In this document: piece by piece, positions 17,190 through 26,033 of the stretch
How the letters are laid out: each line of letters starts with the position of its first letter
Position numbering within the stretch: the stretch's first letter is position 1
DNA from: Segatella copri DSM 18205
GTDB lineage: Bacteria; Bacteroidota; Bacteroidia; Bacteroidales; Bacteroidaceae
Direction of reading: 5' to 3'
Assembly: GCF_025151535.1 (NCBI RefSeq)
Contig: NZ_CP102288.1
Span: forward strand, 3,190,001-3,254,000
Length of the DNA: 64,000 bases
Notes under the pieces: model-generated
Told to the model about the DNA's origin: nothing
Database searches by the model: none
Seen by the model: only the letters and a program-made list of their open reading frames with translations
Made by a program: the position numbers and the translations under genes

Positions 17190-18044
17190 CTATTTCGATT
17201 TATCTGTGATTTTACATGCACCCTTTGGCGCTTTGGCAAACTCAGTATATGTTACGCTTCCCACTTCGTTTGCCTCGATTCTTCCGGAGATAGGGTTCTT
17301 GATATTGGTGATACTTCCCTTAATCTGTGCATCGATGTTGGTGCAATCCTCGAAGGCACGGTCGCATTCCTTATCAAAGGTGCAATCCTCCAGAGTTACA
17401 TGGTCCATGTAGCAGAGAGGCTGCTCGCCGCTGATGTGGCAACGTACGAACTTGATGTTCTTGCTGTGCCAGGCCAGATACTCACCATTCAGTTCCGAAT
17501 CATAGACGGTTACATTCTCGCATTCCCAGAAACTGTCCTTAGTTGTAATCTTTGCGTTGTGAATCTCCACATTTCGGCAGTATTGGAATACATATTTAGA
17601 GTCGCTCTCAAGTCCGTCTACATAGATGTTCTTGGAAAACATGAATGGATAAGTTCCATCGTGGAGTTTTACGTTCTTCAGTTTCAAGCCATCTACCTTC
17701 CAAAAAGTCTCATCAGCATCTGTGATGTTTACGTTCTCCAAATCCAGATTCTTCATTTCGCGGAAGAACTTAGGCCCATCGATGGTGCAGTCTTTCATCA
17801 CCATATTATCACTATACCAGATGGCAGAACGGCTTTCTGGGGCGAAGTAGCAGTCTGTGATAAGGGATCCGTCCACATGCCACCAAGGGTATTTGCCATA
17901 AAACTTGGAATGGTGGCATTCTATGTTTTGGCAGCACTTGATGCCCGATTCGCCATCTGTAATCGTAATATCTTCTAAACGCACATCGTGGGCACCGAAA
18001 AGAGGGCGCTCGCCCCCGAATGATTTGTTCTTTATCAATTCCAT
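17190..18044 (-). CDS. DUF3737-type right-handed beta-helix protein
   Basis: The 284-residue protein has no signal peptide and starts MELIKNKSFGGERPLFGAHD. It is built from short repeats of the form xxFxNxxxxDxxI (for example VRLEDITITDGESGI, LDLENVNITDADETFW, LKLKNVKLHDGTYPF), each a rung of a parallel beta-helix. This matches the DUF3737 family. The biochemical role is unknown; related folds bind or process carbohydrates, but no catalytic residues were recognised. It appears to be a single-gene unit. Confidence 0.85.
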   Translation of the reverse strand: MELIKNKSFGGERPLFGAHDVRLEDITITDGESGIKCCQNIECHHSKFYGKYPWWHVDGSLITDCYFAPESRSAIWYSDNMVMKDCTIDGPKFFREMKNLDLENVNITDADETFWKVDGLKLKNVKLHDGTYPFMFSKNIYVDGLESDSKYVFQYCRNVEIHNAKITTKDSFWECENVTVYDSELNGEYLAWHSKNIKFVRCHISGEQPLCYMDHVTLEDCTFDKECDRAFEDCTNIDAQIKGSITNIKNPISGRIEANEVGSVTYTEFAKAPKGACKITDKSK

Positions 18045-18083
18045 AATTTTCTATTATCCTTTTTTATTTGTTATTTCTGTGTG

Positions 18084-18091
18084 CAAAATTA
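18084..18091 (-). promoter_or_regulatory. -7 box for the DUF3737 gene
   Basis: On the minus strand TAATTTTG lies about 40 bases upstream of the start codon. A GTTTGG segment lies 12 bases further upstream. Confidence 0.55.
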
Positions 18092-18185
18092 CAAAAATAA
18101 TACCAAACTCGTATAACCTGATTTACAGAAAAATGTAACGATATGGCGTATTTGGGGATAAATGGTCGCTATAGGGGAAAAATAA

Positions 18186-18227
18186 ATGAAAAAAGGCTGA
18201 ATCATGAAGCATTTTCACGATTCAGCC
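18186..18227 (-). terminator. Terminator after mdh
   Basis: On the minus strand GGCTGAATC pairs with GATTCAGCC across a 15-base loop and is followed by a T-rich tract. It lies 38 bases after the mdh stop. Confidence 0.88.
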
Positions 18228-18264
18228 CTTATCGAGTTAACTTCTAAAAATCCGAAGCGGAGAA

Positions 18265-19257
18265 TTACAAGTTAGGGTTCATCTCTTTCCACTCAGCTAC
18301 TGGAGGAACGATGCCGAGCTCTACGATCTCATCGCGCATCTTGCAAAGGTGCTCGTAAGACTTCTGGAGGCTAGCGAGCTCTTCCTCAGTACCTGTAGGC
18401 TCTGTGAAGTGAACACCAGTCTTGTCGATAGTAGTAGGCATAGCCATCATTACGTTCTTGAAACCGCACTTGTCGCAGTTTACATAGCAACCTGCTGGCA
18501 AAGTGAACTTCTCACCACCCATAGCAGCCTCGATCATCTTAACTGCGTTGTAAGCTGGGCTCTGGAATGAAGAACGGCCACGGAGCTTGATGATGTTAGA
18601 ACCACCCTGTACTGTGTGGTGCTTGATCTCCTCCCAACGCTCGTCAGAAAGACCCATCTCTGCCAATGGCTTGCCGTCAACCTTAACCTGAGAAGCAAAT
18701 ACAGCCATCTGCTCGCCGTGACCACCATAAGTGTGAGCGCCAGTAACCTTATCCTGCTGTACACCGAACTCGAGGGCCAAAGCCTGCTGCAGACGAGTAG
18801 AATCGAGAGCTGCGAGTGATGTCAACTGGTTTGGCTTCAAACCTGAGTGGATAAGTGCTGTAAGAGCTGTAACGTCAGCTGGGTTGAAGATAACAACTAC
18901 GTGCTCAACCTCTGGGCAGTACTTCTTGATGTTGTCACCAAATTCTGCAGCAATCTTGCAGTTACCCTTAAGAAGATCCTCACGAGTCATACCCTCCTTA
19001 CGAGGAGCACCACCAGAAGAAATAATATATTTAGCACCAGTGAAAGCCTCCTCTGGGTTAACAGTATAAGTTACGTTAACACCTGGGAATGCGCACTGCT
19101 GAATCTCATCGAAAACACCATGTACACCTGGCTCGAAGATATCATAAAGACAGATGTTTGGAGTAAGACCGAGCATCAAAGCGCTCTGTACCATGTTAGA
19201 ACCGATCATACCGCCTGCACCGACGATAACGAGTTTGTCATTTGTTAAAAAATTCAT
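18265..19257 (-). CDS. mdh: Malate dehydrogenase
   Basis: The 330-residue LDH/MDH-superfamily protein starts with a Rossmann fold (LVIVGAGGMIGSNMVQ). It has the NAD-proximal segment GGAPRKEGMTREDLLKGN, whose arginines contact substrate, the segment NPADVTALTAL, and the catalytic-histidine region GAHTYGGHGEQMAVF. It interconverts malate and oxaloacetate in the reductive branch leading to fumarate and succinate in anaerobic Bacteroidota. The conserved C-terminal CDKCGFKNVMMAMP looks like a lineage feature. It is monocistronic, divergent from the aminopeptidase gene. Confidence 0.93.
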   Translation of the reverse strand: MNFLTNDKLVIVGAGGMIGSNMVQSALMLGLTPNICLYDIFEPGVHGVFDEIQQCAFPGVNVTYTVNPEEAFTGAKYIISSGGAPRKEGMTREDLLKGNCKIAAEFGDNIKKYCPEVEHVVVIFNPADVTALTALIHSGLKPNQLTSLAALDSTRLQQALALEFGVQQDKVTGAHTYGGHGEQMAVFASQVKVDGKPLAEMGLSDERWEEIKHHTVQGGSNIIKLRGRSSFQSPAYNAVKMIEAAMGGEKFTLPAGCYVNCDKCGFKNVMMAMPTTIDKTGVHFTEPTGTEEELASLQKSYEHLCKMRDEIVELGIVPPVAEWKEMNPNL

Positions 19258-19361
19258 AACTACAATTCTTATTTAAATGTTTATAATCTTTTTCTCCTGA
19301 AAAATAGCGGAATGTATCTGGAATAAAGTTTGTAAAACTCCTTCTTTTTACTTTCCGACCG

Positions 19362-19369
19362 CAAAATTA
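19362..19369 (-). promoter_or_regulatory. -7 box for mdh
   Basis: On the minus strand TAATTTTG lies about 105 bases upstream of the mdh start, which implies a 5' leader of around 95 bases. Confidence 0.6.
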
Positions 19370-19409
19370 ATAAAAAGTAATGTAAATCGAGCATGTTTTT
19401 GCGCTTAAA

Positions 19410-19441
19410 TTTGTTGTTAATTCTTAAAAATGTTATCTTTG
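19410..19441 (+). promoter_or_regulatory. Promoter for the aminopeptidase P gene
   Basis: A -33 TTTG (19410-19413) and -7 TATCTTTG (19434-19441) are separated by 20 bases. This is a near-consensus Bacteroidota promoter, 63 bases before the start codon. Confidence 0.75.
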
Positions 19442-19504
19442 TAATCTCTAATTAGCAAAATGCATTATTTTGAGTTAAGTTAAACATTAAATTGCATAAC
19501 AATT

Positions 19505-21292
19505 ATGAATGAAATCGAATTACGTTTAGCTAGATTGAGGGAGTTGATGAAGCGTGAACATCTTTCTGCTTTCATCTTCCCTAGTACAGATGCTCATCAG
19601 AGCGAGTATGTTGCCGACCATTGGCGAGGAAGAGAGTGGATCTCTGGTTTTAATGGGTCGGCTGGTACTGCTGTCGTTACAATGAAATCGGCTGCTTTAT
19701 GGACTGATTCCCGCTACTTCCTGGCTGCGGAAGAACAGTTGGAAGGTACTGAATATCAGCTGATGAGGCTGAAAATGGAAGGTACGCCTACTATCGCAGA
19801 ATGGTTGGGAAAAGAATTGCAGAATGTACAATCTCCTGAGGTTGGACTTGATGGCATGGTCAACTCTTATAATTATGTTAAAGATTTAATCTATTCTCTC
19901 CGTAAACTCGGTGGAATTACGCTTAGGACTAATTTGGACCCTTTGGAACAGATTTGGGAGAATCGTCCTTCGCTTCCTGCAAATCCTGTAGAAATTCAAC
20001 CATTGGAATATGCTGGAGAGACGCTAGCCTCTAAAGTGGCCCGTATCCGTAAGTCTTTGAGAGAACTTCATGCAGATGGTATGCTCGTTTCTGCTTTGGA
20101 TGATATTGCTTGGGCTTTGAATCTTCGTGGTACAGATGTTCATTGCAATCCTGTATTTGTAAGTTATTTGTTGATTGAGAGCGATAAAGTTTCTCTTTTC
20201 GTGGATGATAATAAATTATCTCCTGAAGTAAAACAGTATCTTCAAGACAATCAGGTTTCTCTCTATAATTATAATAAGGTGGAAAAATGCCTTGAATCAT
20301 ATTCGGAATATAATATCCTGTTAGATGGAGATGAAACGAGCTATTATCTGTGGAAAGCTGTAAAATGCCAGGAAATTGTTGCTGCAGGTTCTCCTATTCC
20401 GGCTATGAAGGCTGTGAAAAATAAAGCAGAAATAGAGGGCTACCGTAGTGCGATGCTTAAAGATGGTGTTGCTATGGTTAAGTTCTTGAAGTGGCTGAAA
20501 CCTGCTGTTGAGGCTGGCGGACAAACTGAGATTTCCATTGATGAGAAATTAACATCGCTACGTGCCGAACAGAAACTGTTCAGAGATATTTCTTTTGATA
20601 CGATTGCCGGCTATGCGCAGCATGGAGCAATTGTTCATTATGAGGCAACTCCTGAAACAGATGTCGTTCTGAAACCGGAAGGCTTGATCCTGATAGACTC
20701 TGGGGCTCAATACCAGGATGGTACTACAGATATTACCCGTACCATAGCCTTGGGGGCCGTATCTGAAGAGATGAAGCATATTTATACCTTGGTTCTGAAA
20801 GCGCATATTCAGTTGGAATTGGTTAAATTCCCCGATGGTGCATCAGGAACACAGTTGGATGCTGTAGGAAGAGAGTGTATGTGGCGTGAAGGATATAATT
20901 TCTTGCATGGTACAGGCCATGGAGTAGGTTCGTATCTCTGTGTGCACGAAGGCCCTCATCAAATAAGAATGGAGTGGATGCCTACACCTTTGAGAGCAGG
21001 AATGACCTTGACTGATGAGCCTGGTTTGTATCTGGCAGGTAAGTTCGGCGTAAGAATAGAAAATACGGTGCTGATTTCAGACTACATGTCTACTGAGTTC
21101 GGTAAATTCCTGCAGATAGAGCCTCTTACACTTTGCCCTATAGATACAACTCCTATAGATGTTGATATGTTGTTGCCTGAAGAGATTGACTGGCTCAATG
21201 CTTATCATCATTCAGTTTATGAAAAATTGTCTCCTTTCCTTGATGAAGAGGAGAAAATATGGCTTGAAAATGCTACAAAACCCATAAAATGA
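19505..21292 (+). CDS. Xaa-Pro aminopeptidase (M24B family)
   Basis: The 595-residue protein is the long, three-domain aminopeptidase P type. Two creatinase-like N-terminal domains (first part RLARLRELMKREHLSAFIFPSTDAHQSEYV) precede a pita-bread catalytic domain. Metal-ligand regions include LILIDSGAQYQDGTTDITRT, the HGTGHGVGSYLCVHEGP segment and TDEPGLY. It removes an N-terminal residue preceding proline. No signal peptide is seen, so it is cytoplasmic. It is a single-gene unit under its own promoter. Confidence 0.93.
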   Translation: MNEIELRLARLRELMKREHLSAFIFPSTDAHQSEYVADHWRGREWISGFNGSAGTAVVTMKSAALWTDSRYFLAAEEQLEGTEYQLMRLKMEGTPTIAEWLGKELQNVQSPEVGLDGMVNSYNYVKDLIYSLRKLGGITLRTNLDPLEQIWENRPSLPANPVEIQPLEYAGETLASKVARIRKSLRELHADGMLVSALDDIAWALNLRGTDVHCNPVFVSYLLIESDKVSLFVDDNKLSPEVKQYLQDNQVSLYNYNKVEKCLESYSEYNILLDGDETSYYLWKAVKCQEIVAAGSPIPAMKAVKNKAEIEGYRSAMLKDGVAMVKFLKWLKPAVEAGGQTEISIDEKLTSLRAEQKLFRDISFDTIAGYAQHGAIVHYEATPETDVVLKPEGLILIDSGAQYQDGTTDITRTIALGAVSEEMKHIYTLVLKAHIQLELVKFPDGASGTQLDAVGRECMWREGYNFLHGTGHGVGSYLCVHEGPHQIRMEWMPTPLRAGMTLTDEPGLYLAGKFGVRIENTVLISDYMSTEFGKFLQIEPLTLCPIDTTPIDVDMLLPEEIDWLNAYHHSVYEKLSPFLDEEEKIWLENATKPIK

Positions 21293-21322
21293 ACATTTTA
21301 GAGTAAAAAGTTGAAGAAAAAC

Positions 21323-21353
21323 TTGGTAGTTTGATAAAATAGATGTAATTTTG
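21323..21353 (+). promoter_or_regulatory. Promoter for rpsU
   Basis: TTGGTAGTTTG (21323-21333) is followed after 12 bases by the -7 box TAATTTTG (21346-21353). The TTGGTAGTTT block recurs before the recombinase gene and, as TTAGGTAGTTTG, before rpsL. Confidence 0.7.
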
Positions 21354-21428
21354 CACCCGCAAATTGTGGCATTGCCATATTTCGCATTGAATAACATAAG
21401 TTTAACATAATAAATTAAAAGCAAAAAA

Positions 21429-21620
21429 ATGATTATTGTACCAGTTAAAGACGGTGAGAACATCGAGAGAGCTCTCAAGAAGTTTAAGAGAAAATTCGAA
21501 AAGACAGGTGTTGTAAAGGAGCTTCGTGCTCGTCAGCAGTATGACAAGCCTTCTGTTTTGAAGCGTCTCAAGATGGAACACGCCATCTATGTACAGCAGT
21601 TGCGTGCAAACGAGGAATAA
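21429..21620 (+). CDS. rpsU: 30S ribosomal protein S21
   Basis: The 63-residue basic protein matches S21 (MIIVPVKDGENIERALKKFKRKFEKTG). S21 sits near the 3' end of 16S rRNA and the mRNA exit platform. In Bacteroidota this region is linked to hiding the anti-Shine-Dalgarno sequence, which fits the near absence of Shine-Dalgarno sites here. It has its own promoter, with the recombinase gene 80 bases downstream. Confidence 0.95.
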   Translation: MIIVPVKDGENIERALKKFKRKFEKTGVVKELRARQQYDKPSVLKRLKMEHAIYVQQLRANEE

Positions 21621-21642
21621 AAGTAAAAAATCCTCAAAAAAT

Positions 21643-21674
21643 TTGGTAGTTTAAAATAATTTTCGTAACTTCGT
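21643..21674 (+). promoter_or_regulatory. Promoter for the tyrosine recombinase gene
   Basis: TTTGGTAGTTTA (21643-21654) is followed after 12 bases by TAACTTCG (21667-21674), a -7 variant with C for T. It shares its upstream block with the rpsU promoter. Confidence 0.55.
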
Positions 21675-21700
21675 TGCCGAAATGAAAAAGGTACGACGTT

Positions 21701-22585
21701 ATGTTGAGTATAGATAAGTTCTTGGAATATTTGCGCTCTGAACTGAACAGGTCGCAGAGGACGGTAGAAAACTATCGCGAAGATTTGAAACTCTTTGAGC
21801 AGTATGCTAGGAACTTGTCTGAATCCTTCACTTGGGAATCTGTTGATTCTGATATGATTCGCAACTGGATGGAGCATATGATAGATGCAGGAAATAAGGC
21901 AACCTCGGTTAATCGCCGGTTGAGTGCTTTGAAAATGTTCTATCGGTTTGCTTTAGTCAGACATTATGTGGAGTCAGATCCCGCTCATAGCCTCAAAGGG
22001 CCTAAGGAAAGTAAACCGCTACCTCAATTCTTGAAAGAAAATGAGATGGATGAGTTGCTTGATAGGAAAATGTGGGGCGATGATTATGATAATGTACGCG
22101 CACGTACTATTATAATATTGTTCTATGAGACGGGGATGCGATTGTCAGAGTTGATAGGACTTGATGTTGACGATGTGAACTTTATCAAAAAAGAGATAAA
22201 GATTACGGGTAAGGGAAACAAACAACGTATAGTTCCTTTTGGTGACGAGCTTAAAAATGCTCTTTCAGAATATTTGACTCTAAGAGCACAAAGGGTGATG
22301 GTTAAGTCTGGAGCTCTTTTGCTTGCGGATAAGGGCGGACGGATGAGTCCGGTTCAAGTCAGAGAAATCGTGAAGGAGAACCTCGCAAGGGTTTGCTCGT
22401 TGAAAAAGAAAAGTCCGCACGTGTTGAGGCATACGTTTGCTACTGCAATGTTGAATCATGGTGCAGGAATTGAAAGTTTGAAAAGACTGTTAGGACATGC
22501 GAAACTCTCGACGACCGAGATTTATACGCATACAACGTTTGAACAGTTGAAACGAGTTTATATTGAAGCCCATCCTCGGGCGTAA
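21701..22585 (+). CDS. XerC/XerD-type tyrosine recombinase
   Basis: The 294-residue protein has an N-terminal SAM-like core-binding domain (YLRSELNRSQRTVENYREDL) and a complete catalytic set: Arg147 in ETGMRLSEL, His240 and Arg243 in HVLRHTFATAM, His266 in LGHAKLSTT, and nucleophile Tyr275. This is the size of Xer recombinases that resolve chromosome dimers at dif. Its fixed position between rpsU and the hpf-tRNA-tuf block argues for a chromosomal Xer rather than a mobile integrase. XerC versus XerD cannot be decided here. No dif site was recognised nearby. Confidence 0.9.
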   Translation: MLSIDKFLEYLRSELNRSQRTVENYREDLKLFEQYARNLSESFTWESVDSDMIRNWMEHMIDAGNKATSVNRRLSALKMFYRFALVRHYVESDPAHSLKGPKESKPLPQFLKENEMDELLDRKMWGDDYDNVRARTIIILFYETGMRLSELIGLDVDDVNFIKKEIKITGKGNKQRIVPFGDELKNALSEYLTLRAQRVMVKSGALLLADKGGRMSPVQVREIVKENLARVCSLKKKSPHVLRHTFATAMLNHGAGIESLKRLLGHAKLSTTEIYTHTTFEQLKRVYIEAHPRA

Positions 22586-22608
22586 CCTTTTAAAAAATGG
22601 AGGTAACT

Positions 22609-22908
22609 ATGGAAATTAAGATTCAGTCGATTCACTTCGACGCTACCGAGAAGTTACAGGCGTTTATCGAAAAGAAAGTCGCCAAGTTAGAAAAAACTTT
22701 TGAAGATATACAGAAAGTAGAGGTGCAATTAAAGGTCGTGAAGCCTGCTACTGCCTTGAATAAGGAAGTTCATCTGGAAGTTGCTGTCCCTGGAACTAAG
22801 TTGTTCGTTGAAAAGACATGTGACACTTTTGAAGAAGGAATTGACCAGGCAGTGGACTCTATGAAGGTTCAATTGACCAAATTTAAAGAAAAATCAAGGA
22901 ATCGATAA
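22609..22908 (+). CDS. hpf: Ribosome hibernation promoting factor, short HPF/RaiA type
   Basis: The chosen start gives 99 residues (MEIKIQSIHFDATEKLQAFI). An in-frame ATG at 22597 overlaps a GGAGG at 22599-22603. That GGAGG is spaced 5 bases from the 22609 ATG, so it looks like a rare Shine-Dalgarno for the later start. The beta-alpha-beta fold (VEVQLKVVKP, KEVHLEVAVPGTKLFVEK, DQAVDSMKVQL) is that of short HPF. It binds the decoding centre of idle 30S subunits and promotes ribosome dimers. It follows the recombinase gene by 23 bases. Confidence 0.9.
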   Translation: MEIKIQSIHFDATEKLQAFIEKKVAKLEKTFEDIQKVEVQLKVVKPATALNKEVHLEVAVPGTKLFVEKTCDTFEEGIDQAVDSMKVQLTKFKEKSRNR

Positions 22909-22926
22909 AAAAAAACTCGAAAAAAT

Positions 22927-22957
22927 TTTGTTGATTCAAAAAATAGTTGTATCTTTG
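22927..22957 (+). promoter_or_regulatory. Promoter for the tRNA-tuf operon
   Basis: A -33 TTTG (22927-22930) and -7 TATCTTTG (22950-22957) are 19 bases apart. The spacer ends AAAAAATAGTTG, which also precedes the -7 box of rpsM at 51368. Confidence 0.78.
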
Positions 22958-23008
22958 CAGCCGTTTTCCGGTAGATGGAAATTTAGCCGTATTGCGGCTG
23001 TAAAGATT

Positions 23009-23082
23009 GCCTCTTTAGCTCAGTTGGCCAGAGCACGTGATTTGTAATCTCGGGGTCGTTGGTTCGAATCCGACAAGAGGCT
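23009..23082 (+). tRNA. tRNA-Thr (anticodon TGT)
   Basis: A 74-base cloverleaf: acceptor GCCTCTT/AAGAGGC, D-stem GCTC/GAGC, anticodon loop TTTGTAA, T-arm GTTGGTTCGAATCCGAC, discriminator T. CCA is not encoded. The anticodon stem CGTGA/TCTCG has a T-T mismatch at its third pair (29-41). Confidence 0.93.
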
Positions 23083-23097
23083 CAGGAAAAGAAATTT

Positions 23098-23179
23098 GGG
23101 TAGTTACCAGAGTGGCCAAATGGGGCAGACTGTAAATCTGCTGGCTATGCCTTCGGTGGTTCGAATCCATCACTACCCA
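23098..23179 (+). tRNA. tRNA-Tyr (anticodon GTA)
   Basis: An 82-base type II tRNA: acceptor GGGTAGT/ACTACCC, anticodon GTA in the loop CTGTAAA, a long variable arm (CTGGCTATGCCTTCGG region), and T-loop TTCGAAT. The discriminator is A. Confidence 0.93.
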
Positions 23180-23192
23180 CTTTCTTTGATAA

Positions 23193-23265
23193 GCGGAAAT
23201 AGCTCAGTTGATAGAGCACTAGCCTTCCAAGCTGGGGGTCGCGGGTTTGAGCCCCGTTTTCCGCT
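23193..23265 (+). tRNA. tRNA-Gly (anticodon TCC)
   Basis: A 73-base cloverleaf: acceptor GCGGAAA/TTTCCGC, anticodon stem CTAGC/GCTGG with loop CTTCCAA, and T-arm CGGGTTTGAGCCCCG. The discriminator is T. Confidence 0.93.
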
Positions 23266-23279
23266 CAATTTATTAACTT

Positions 23280-23351
<72 letters not shown>

Positions 23352-23419
23352 CTATCGTTCTAGATGCTTAGGATGGTAGAGGAACAGATTATTCATTTAT
23401 ATAAATAAAAAGAAAAGCT

Positions 23420-24616
23420 ATGGCTAAAGAAGAATTCGTGCGTACCAAACCGCATGTTAACATTGGTACAATTGGTCATGTTGACCATGGTAAGACTACT
23501 CTGACCGCTGCTATCTCTAAGGTATTGAACGAGAAGCTCGGTACAACTGAGGAAGTTAAGTCATTCGATCAGATTGATAATGCTCCTGAGGAGAAAGAGC
23601 GTGGTATCACTATCAACTCTGCTCACATCGAGTATGAGACAGAAAAGCGTCACTATGCACACGTTGACTGTCCTGGACATGCTGACTATGTAAAGAACAT
23701 GGTTACTGGTGCTGCTCAGATGGATGGTGCAATCTTGGTTTGTGCTGCTACTGATGGTCCTATGCCACAGACACGTGAGCACGTACTTCTTGCACGTCAG
23801 GTAAACGTACCTCGTTTGGTTGTTTTCTTGAACAAGTGCGATATGGTTGATGATGAGGAGATGCTTGAGCTCGTTGAGATGGAGCTCCGTGAGATCCTCG
23901 AGCAGTATGGTTACGAGGAGGATACTCCAATTGTACGTGGTTCTGCTCTCGGTGCTTTGAACGGTGTTGAGAAGTGGGTTAAGTCTGTTGAGACTTTGAT
24001 GGATACAGTTGATGAGTGGATTCAGGAGCCAGAGCGCGAGATTGATAAGCCATTCTTGATGCCTATCGAGGATGTATTCTCAATTACAGGTCGTGGTACT
24101 GTTGCTACAGGTCGTATTGAGACAGGTCGTTGCAAGGTAGGTGACGAAGTTCAGTTGCTCGGTCTTGGTGAGGACAAGAAGTCAGTTATTACTGGTGTTG
24201 AGATGTTCCGTAAGATCCTTGCTGAGGGTGAAGCTGGTGATAACGTAGGTTTGCTTCTCCGTGGTATTGATAAGGCTGAGGTTAAGCGTGGTATGGTAGT
24301 TGTACACCCAGGTGCTATTACTCCTCACGATCACTTCAAGGCTTCTATCTATGTATTGAAGAAGGAAGAGGGTGGTCGTCACACTCCATTCGGTAACAAG
24401 TATCGTCCTCAGTTCTATCTCCGTACTATGGACTGTACAGGTGAAATCAAGCTTCCAGAGGGAGTTGAGATGGTAATGCCTGGTGATAACGTAGAGATTG
24501 AAGTAGCGTTGATCTACAAGGTTGCTTTGAACGAGGGTCTTCGTTTCGCTATCCGCGAGGGTGGTCGTACAGTAGGTTCTGGTCAGATTACAACTATTCT
24601 CGACGACATCAAGTAA
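23420..24616 (+). CDS. tuf: Elongation factor Tu
   Basis: The 398-residue GTPase has G1 GHVDHGKT, switch region KERGITIN, G3 DCPGHADY, G4 NKCD and G5 GSALGAL, followed by beta-barrel domains 2 and 3 ending [16 protein letters not shown]. It delivers aminoacyl-tRNA to the ribosome. It lies 68 bases after the tRNA-Thr(GGT) gene with no promoter-like box between, so it probably shares the tRNA transcript. A hairpin terminator at 24647 follows. Confidence 0.98.
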   Translation: MAKEEFVRTKPHVNIGTIGHVDHGKTTLTAAISKVLNEKLGTTEEVKSFDQIDNAPEEKERGITINSAHIEYETEKRHYAHVDCPGHADYVKNMVTGAAQMDGAILVCAATDGPMPQTREHVLLARQVNVPRLVVFLNKCDMVDDEEMLELVEMELREILEQYGYEEDTPIVRGSALGALNGVEKWVKSVETLMDTVDEWIQEPEREIDKPFLMPIEDVFSITGRGTVATGRIETGRCKVGDEVQLLGLGEDKKSVITGVEMFRKILAEGEAGDNVGLLLRGIDKAEVKRGMVVVHPGAITPHDHFKASIYVLKKEEGGRHTPFGNKYRPQFYLRTMDCTGEIKLPEGVEMVMPGDNVEIEVALIYKVALNEGLRFAIREGGRTVGSGQITTILDDIK

Positions 24617-24646
24617 TTTAGATTTATCTAATTTGCTATATATATC

Positions 24647-24678
24647 AGACTCCCCTCCTAAGGGAGTGGGAGTCTTTC
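24647..24678 (+). terminator. Terminator between tuf and tRNA-Trp
   Basis: AGACTCCC pairs with GGGAGTCT, extended inside by CTCC/GGAG, with a short T-rich tail TTTCTA. The tail is weak, so read-through into trnW-secE-nusG is likely. Confidence 0.65.
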
Positions 24679-24679
24679 T

Positions 24680-24752
24680 ACGGGTTTAGCTCAGTTGGTA
24701 GAGCACTGGTCTCCAAAACCAGGTGTCGAGGGTTCGAGCCCTTCAACCCGTG
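24680..24752 (+). tRNA. tRNA-Trp (anticodon CCA)
   Basis: A 73-base cloverleaf: acceptor ACGGGTT/AACCCGT, anticodon stem CTGGT/ACCAG with loop CTCCAAA, T-loop TTCGAGC, discriminator G. Its place before secE-nusG is conserved in Bacteroidota. Confidence 0.94.
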
Positions 24753-24768
24753 CTAAAGAGAAGATAAT

Positions 24769-24957
24769 ATGAATAAAATAGTAAATTATTGCAAGGCATG
24801 TTACGATGAACTTGCGCATAAGACTACTTGGCCATCACGTGCCGAACTTACTCATAGTGCAATGGTTGTATTATCTGCTTCCCTAGTCATTGCACTTGTT
24901 GTGTTCGCGATGGATTCTATTTTCAAAGCCTTTATGGGTGTAGTTTATCCAGGTTAA
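24769..24957 (+). CDS. secE: Preprotein translocase subunit SecE
   Basis: The 62-residue protein is the short single-helix SecE type. An amphipathic N-terminal part with KTTWPSRAEL (the conserved TWPS/TWP surface motif) precedes one membrane helix (MVVLSASLVIALVVFAM). It clamps SecY in the SecYEG channel. It sits 16 bases after tRNA-Trp and 13 bases before nusG. Confidence 0.93.
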   Translation: MNKIVNYCKACYDELAHKTTWPSRAELTHSAMVVLSASLVIALVVFAMDSIFKAFMGVVYPG

Positions 24958-24970
24958 TTTTTTTAAGGAA

Positions 24971-25513
24971 ATGGCAGACGCAGGAAATAAATGGTATGTG
25001 CTTAAAGCCGTAAGTGGTAAAGAGGCTAAGGTGAAAGAATACATCGAAGCTGAAATGAAGCACAATGACTTACTAGCAGCAAATGTTTCTCAGGTGTTGA
25101 TTCCAGTTGAGAAGCATGCAACTGTGCGTAATGGAAAGAGAGTCGTTAAAGAAAAGGTTTCTCTTCCAGGTTATGTTTTTGTGGAGGCCAAACTGAAGGG
25201 TGATGTAGCGCATACGTTGCGTTTCCTCCCTAATGTTTTGGGTTTCCTTGGAGGTTTGGATGAACCAACACCAGTTCCACAGCGCGATATCAATCGTATG
25301 CTGGGTTCTGCTGAGGAGACTGAGTTTGAGGAGAATCTTGATTGTCCTTACTTGGTTAATGATACCGTTAAGGTTATGGAAGGTCCATTCAGTGGTTTCA
25401 GCGGAATCGTTGAAGAGGTTAATGCTGAAAAGCATAAGCTGAAAGTTACGGTTAAGATCTTCGGACGTAAAACTCCGTTGGAATTAGGTTTTATGCAAGT
25501 AGAAAAGGAATAG
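24971..25513 (+). CDS. nusG: Transcription termination/antitermination factor NusG
   Basis: The 180-residue protein has an N-terminal NGN domain (KWYVLKAVSGKEAKVKEYI, then LPGYVFVEAKL and LPNVLGFLG) and a C-terminal KOW domain (DTVKVMEGPFSGFSGIVEEV, VTVKIFGRKTPLEL). It binds the RNA polymerase clamp and couples transcription to Rho or the ribosome. Co-transcription with secE and rplK is expected from the spacing and conserved order. Confidence 0.96.
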   Translation: MADAGNKWYVLKAVSGKEAKVKEYIEAEMKHNDLLAANVSQVLIPVEKHATVRNGKRVVKEKVSLPGYVFVEAKLKGDVAHTLRFLPNVLGFLGGLDEPTPVPQRDINRMLGSAEETEFEENLDCPYLVNDTVKVMEGPFSGFSGIVEEVNAEKHKLKVTVKIFGRKTPLELGFMQVEKE

Positions 25514-25571
25514 GATTCTGTTACGAGATTGTTATTCCTTATAAGTTTCAATTTTAAATATTAACAAAGAA

Positions 25572-26012
25572 ATGGCTAAAGAAGTTGCTGGATTAATCAA
25601 ATTACAGATTAAAGGTGGCGCTGCGAATCCTTCACCTCCAGTAGGACCTGCATTGGGTTCTAAGGGTATTAATATTATGGGATTCTGCAAGGAATTCAAC
25701 GCCCGTACCCAGGACAAAGCAGGTAAAGTGTTGCCAGTAGTTATTACTTATTATACTGACAAGTCTTTTGATTTTATTATCAAGACTCCACCTGCTGCAG
25801 TTCAATTGAAAGAGGCTGCCAAAATCAAGTCAGGTTCTGCTCAGCCTAATCGTCAGAAGGTTGCTTCTCTTACTTGGGATCAGGTAAAGGTAATCGCTGA
25901 GGATAAGATGAAAGACTTGAACTGCTTTACTGTAGAATCAGCTATGAAGCTCATCGCTGGTACTGCAAGAAGTATGGGTATTACTGTAAAAGGGGACTTC
26001 CCTGGTAAATAA
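25572..26012 (+). CDS. rplK: 50S ribosomal protein L11
   Basis: 146 residues. The N-terminal domain has the proline-rich [17 protein letters not shown] segment that, in thiostrepton-sensitive bacteria, contacts the drug at the GTPase centre. The C-terminal domain binds 23S rRNA. It leads the L11-L1-L10-L7/L12 cluster, 21 bases before rplA. Confidence 0.97.
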   Translation: MAKEVAGLIKLQIKGGAANPSPPVGPALGSKGINIMGFCKEFNARTQDKAGKVLPVVITYYTDKSFDFIIKTPPAAVQLKEAAKIKSGSAQPNRQKVASLTWDQVKVIAEDKMKDLNCFTVESAMKLIAGTARSMGITVKGDFPGK

Positions 26013-26033
26013 TTTAAAACTTCAATTAGAAAA

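Noticed and set aside
21701..22585. Tyrosine recombinase as sign of a mobile element
   Set aside because: It lies in a conserved housekeeping order (rpsU-xer-hpf-tRNA-tuf) with no direct repeats or cargo, so chromosomal Xer is more likely.
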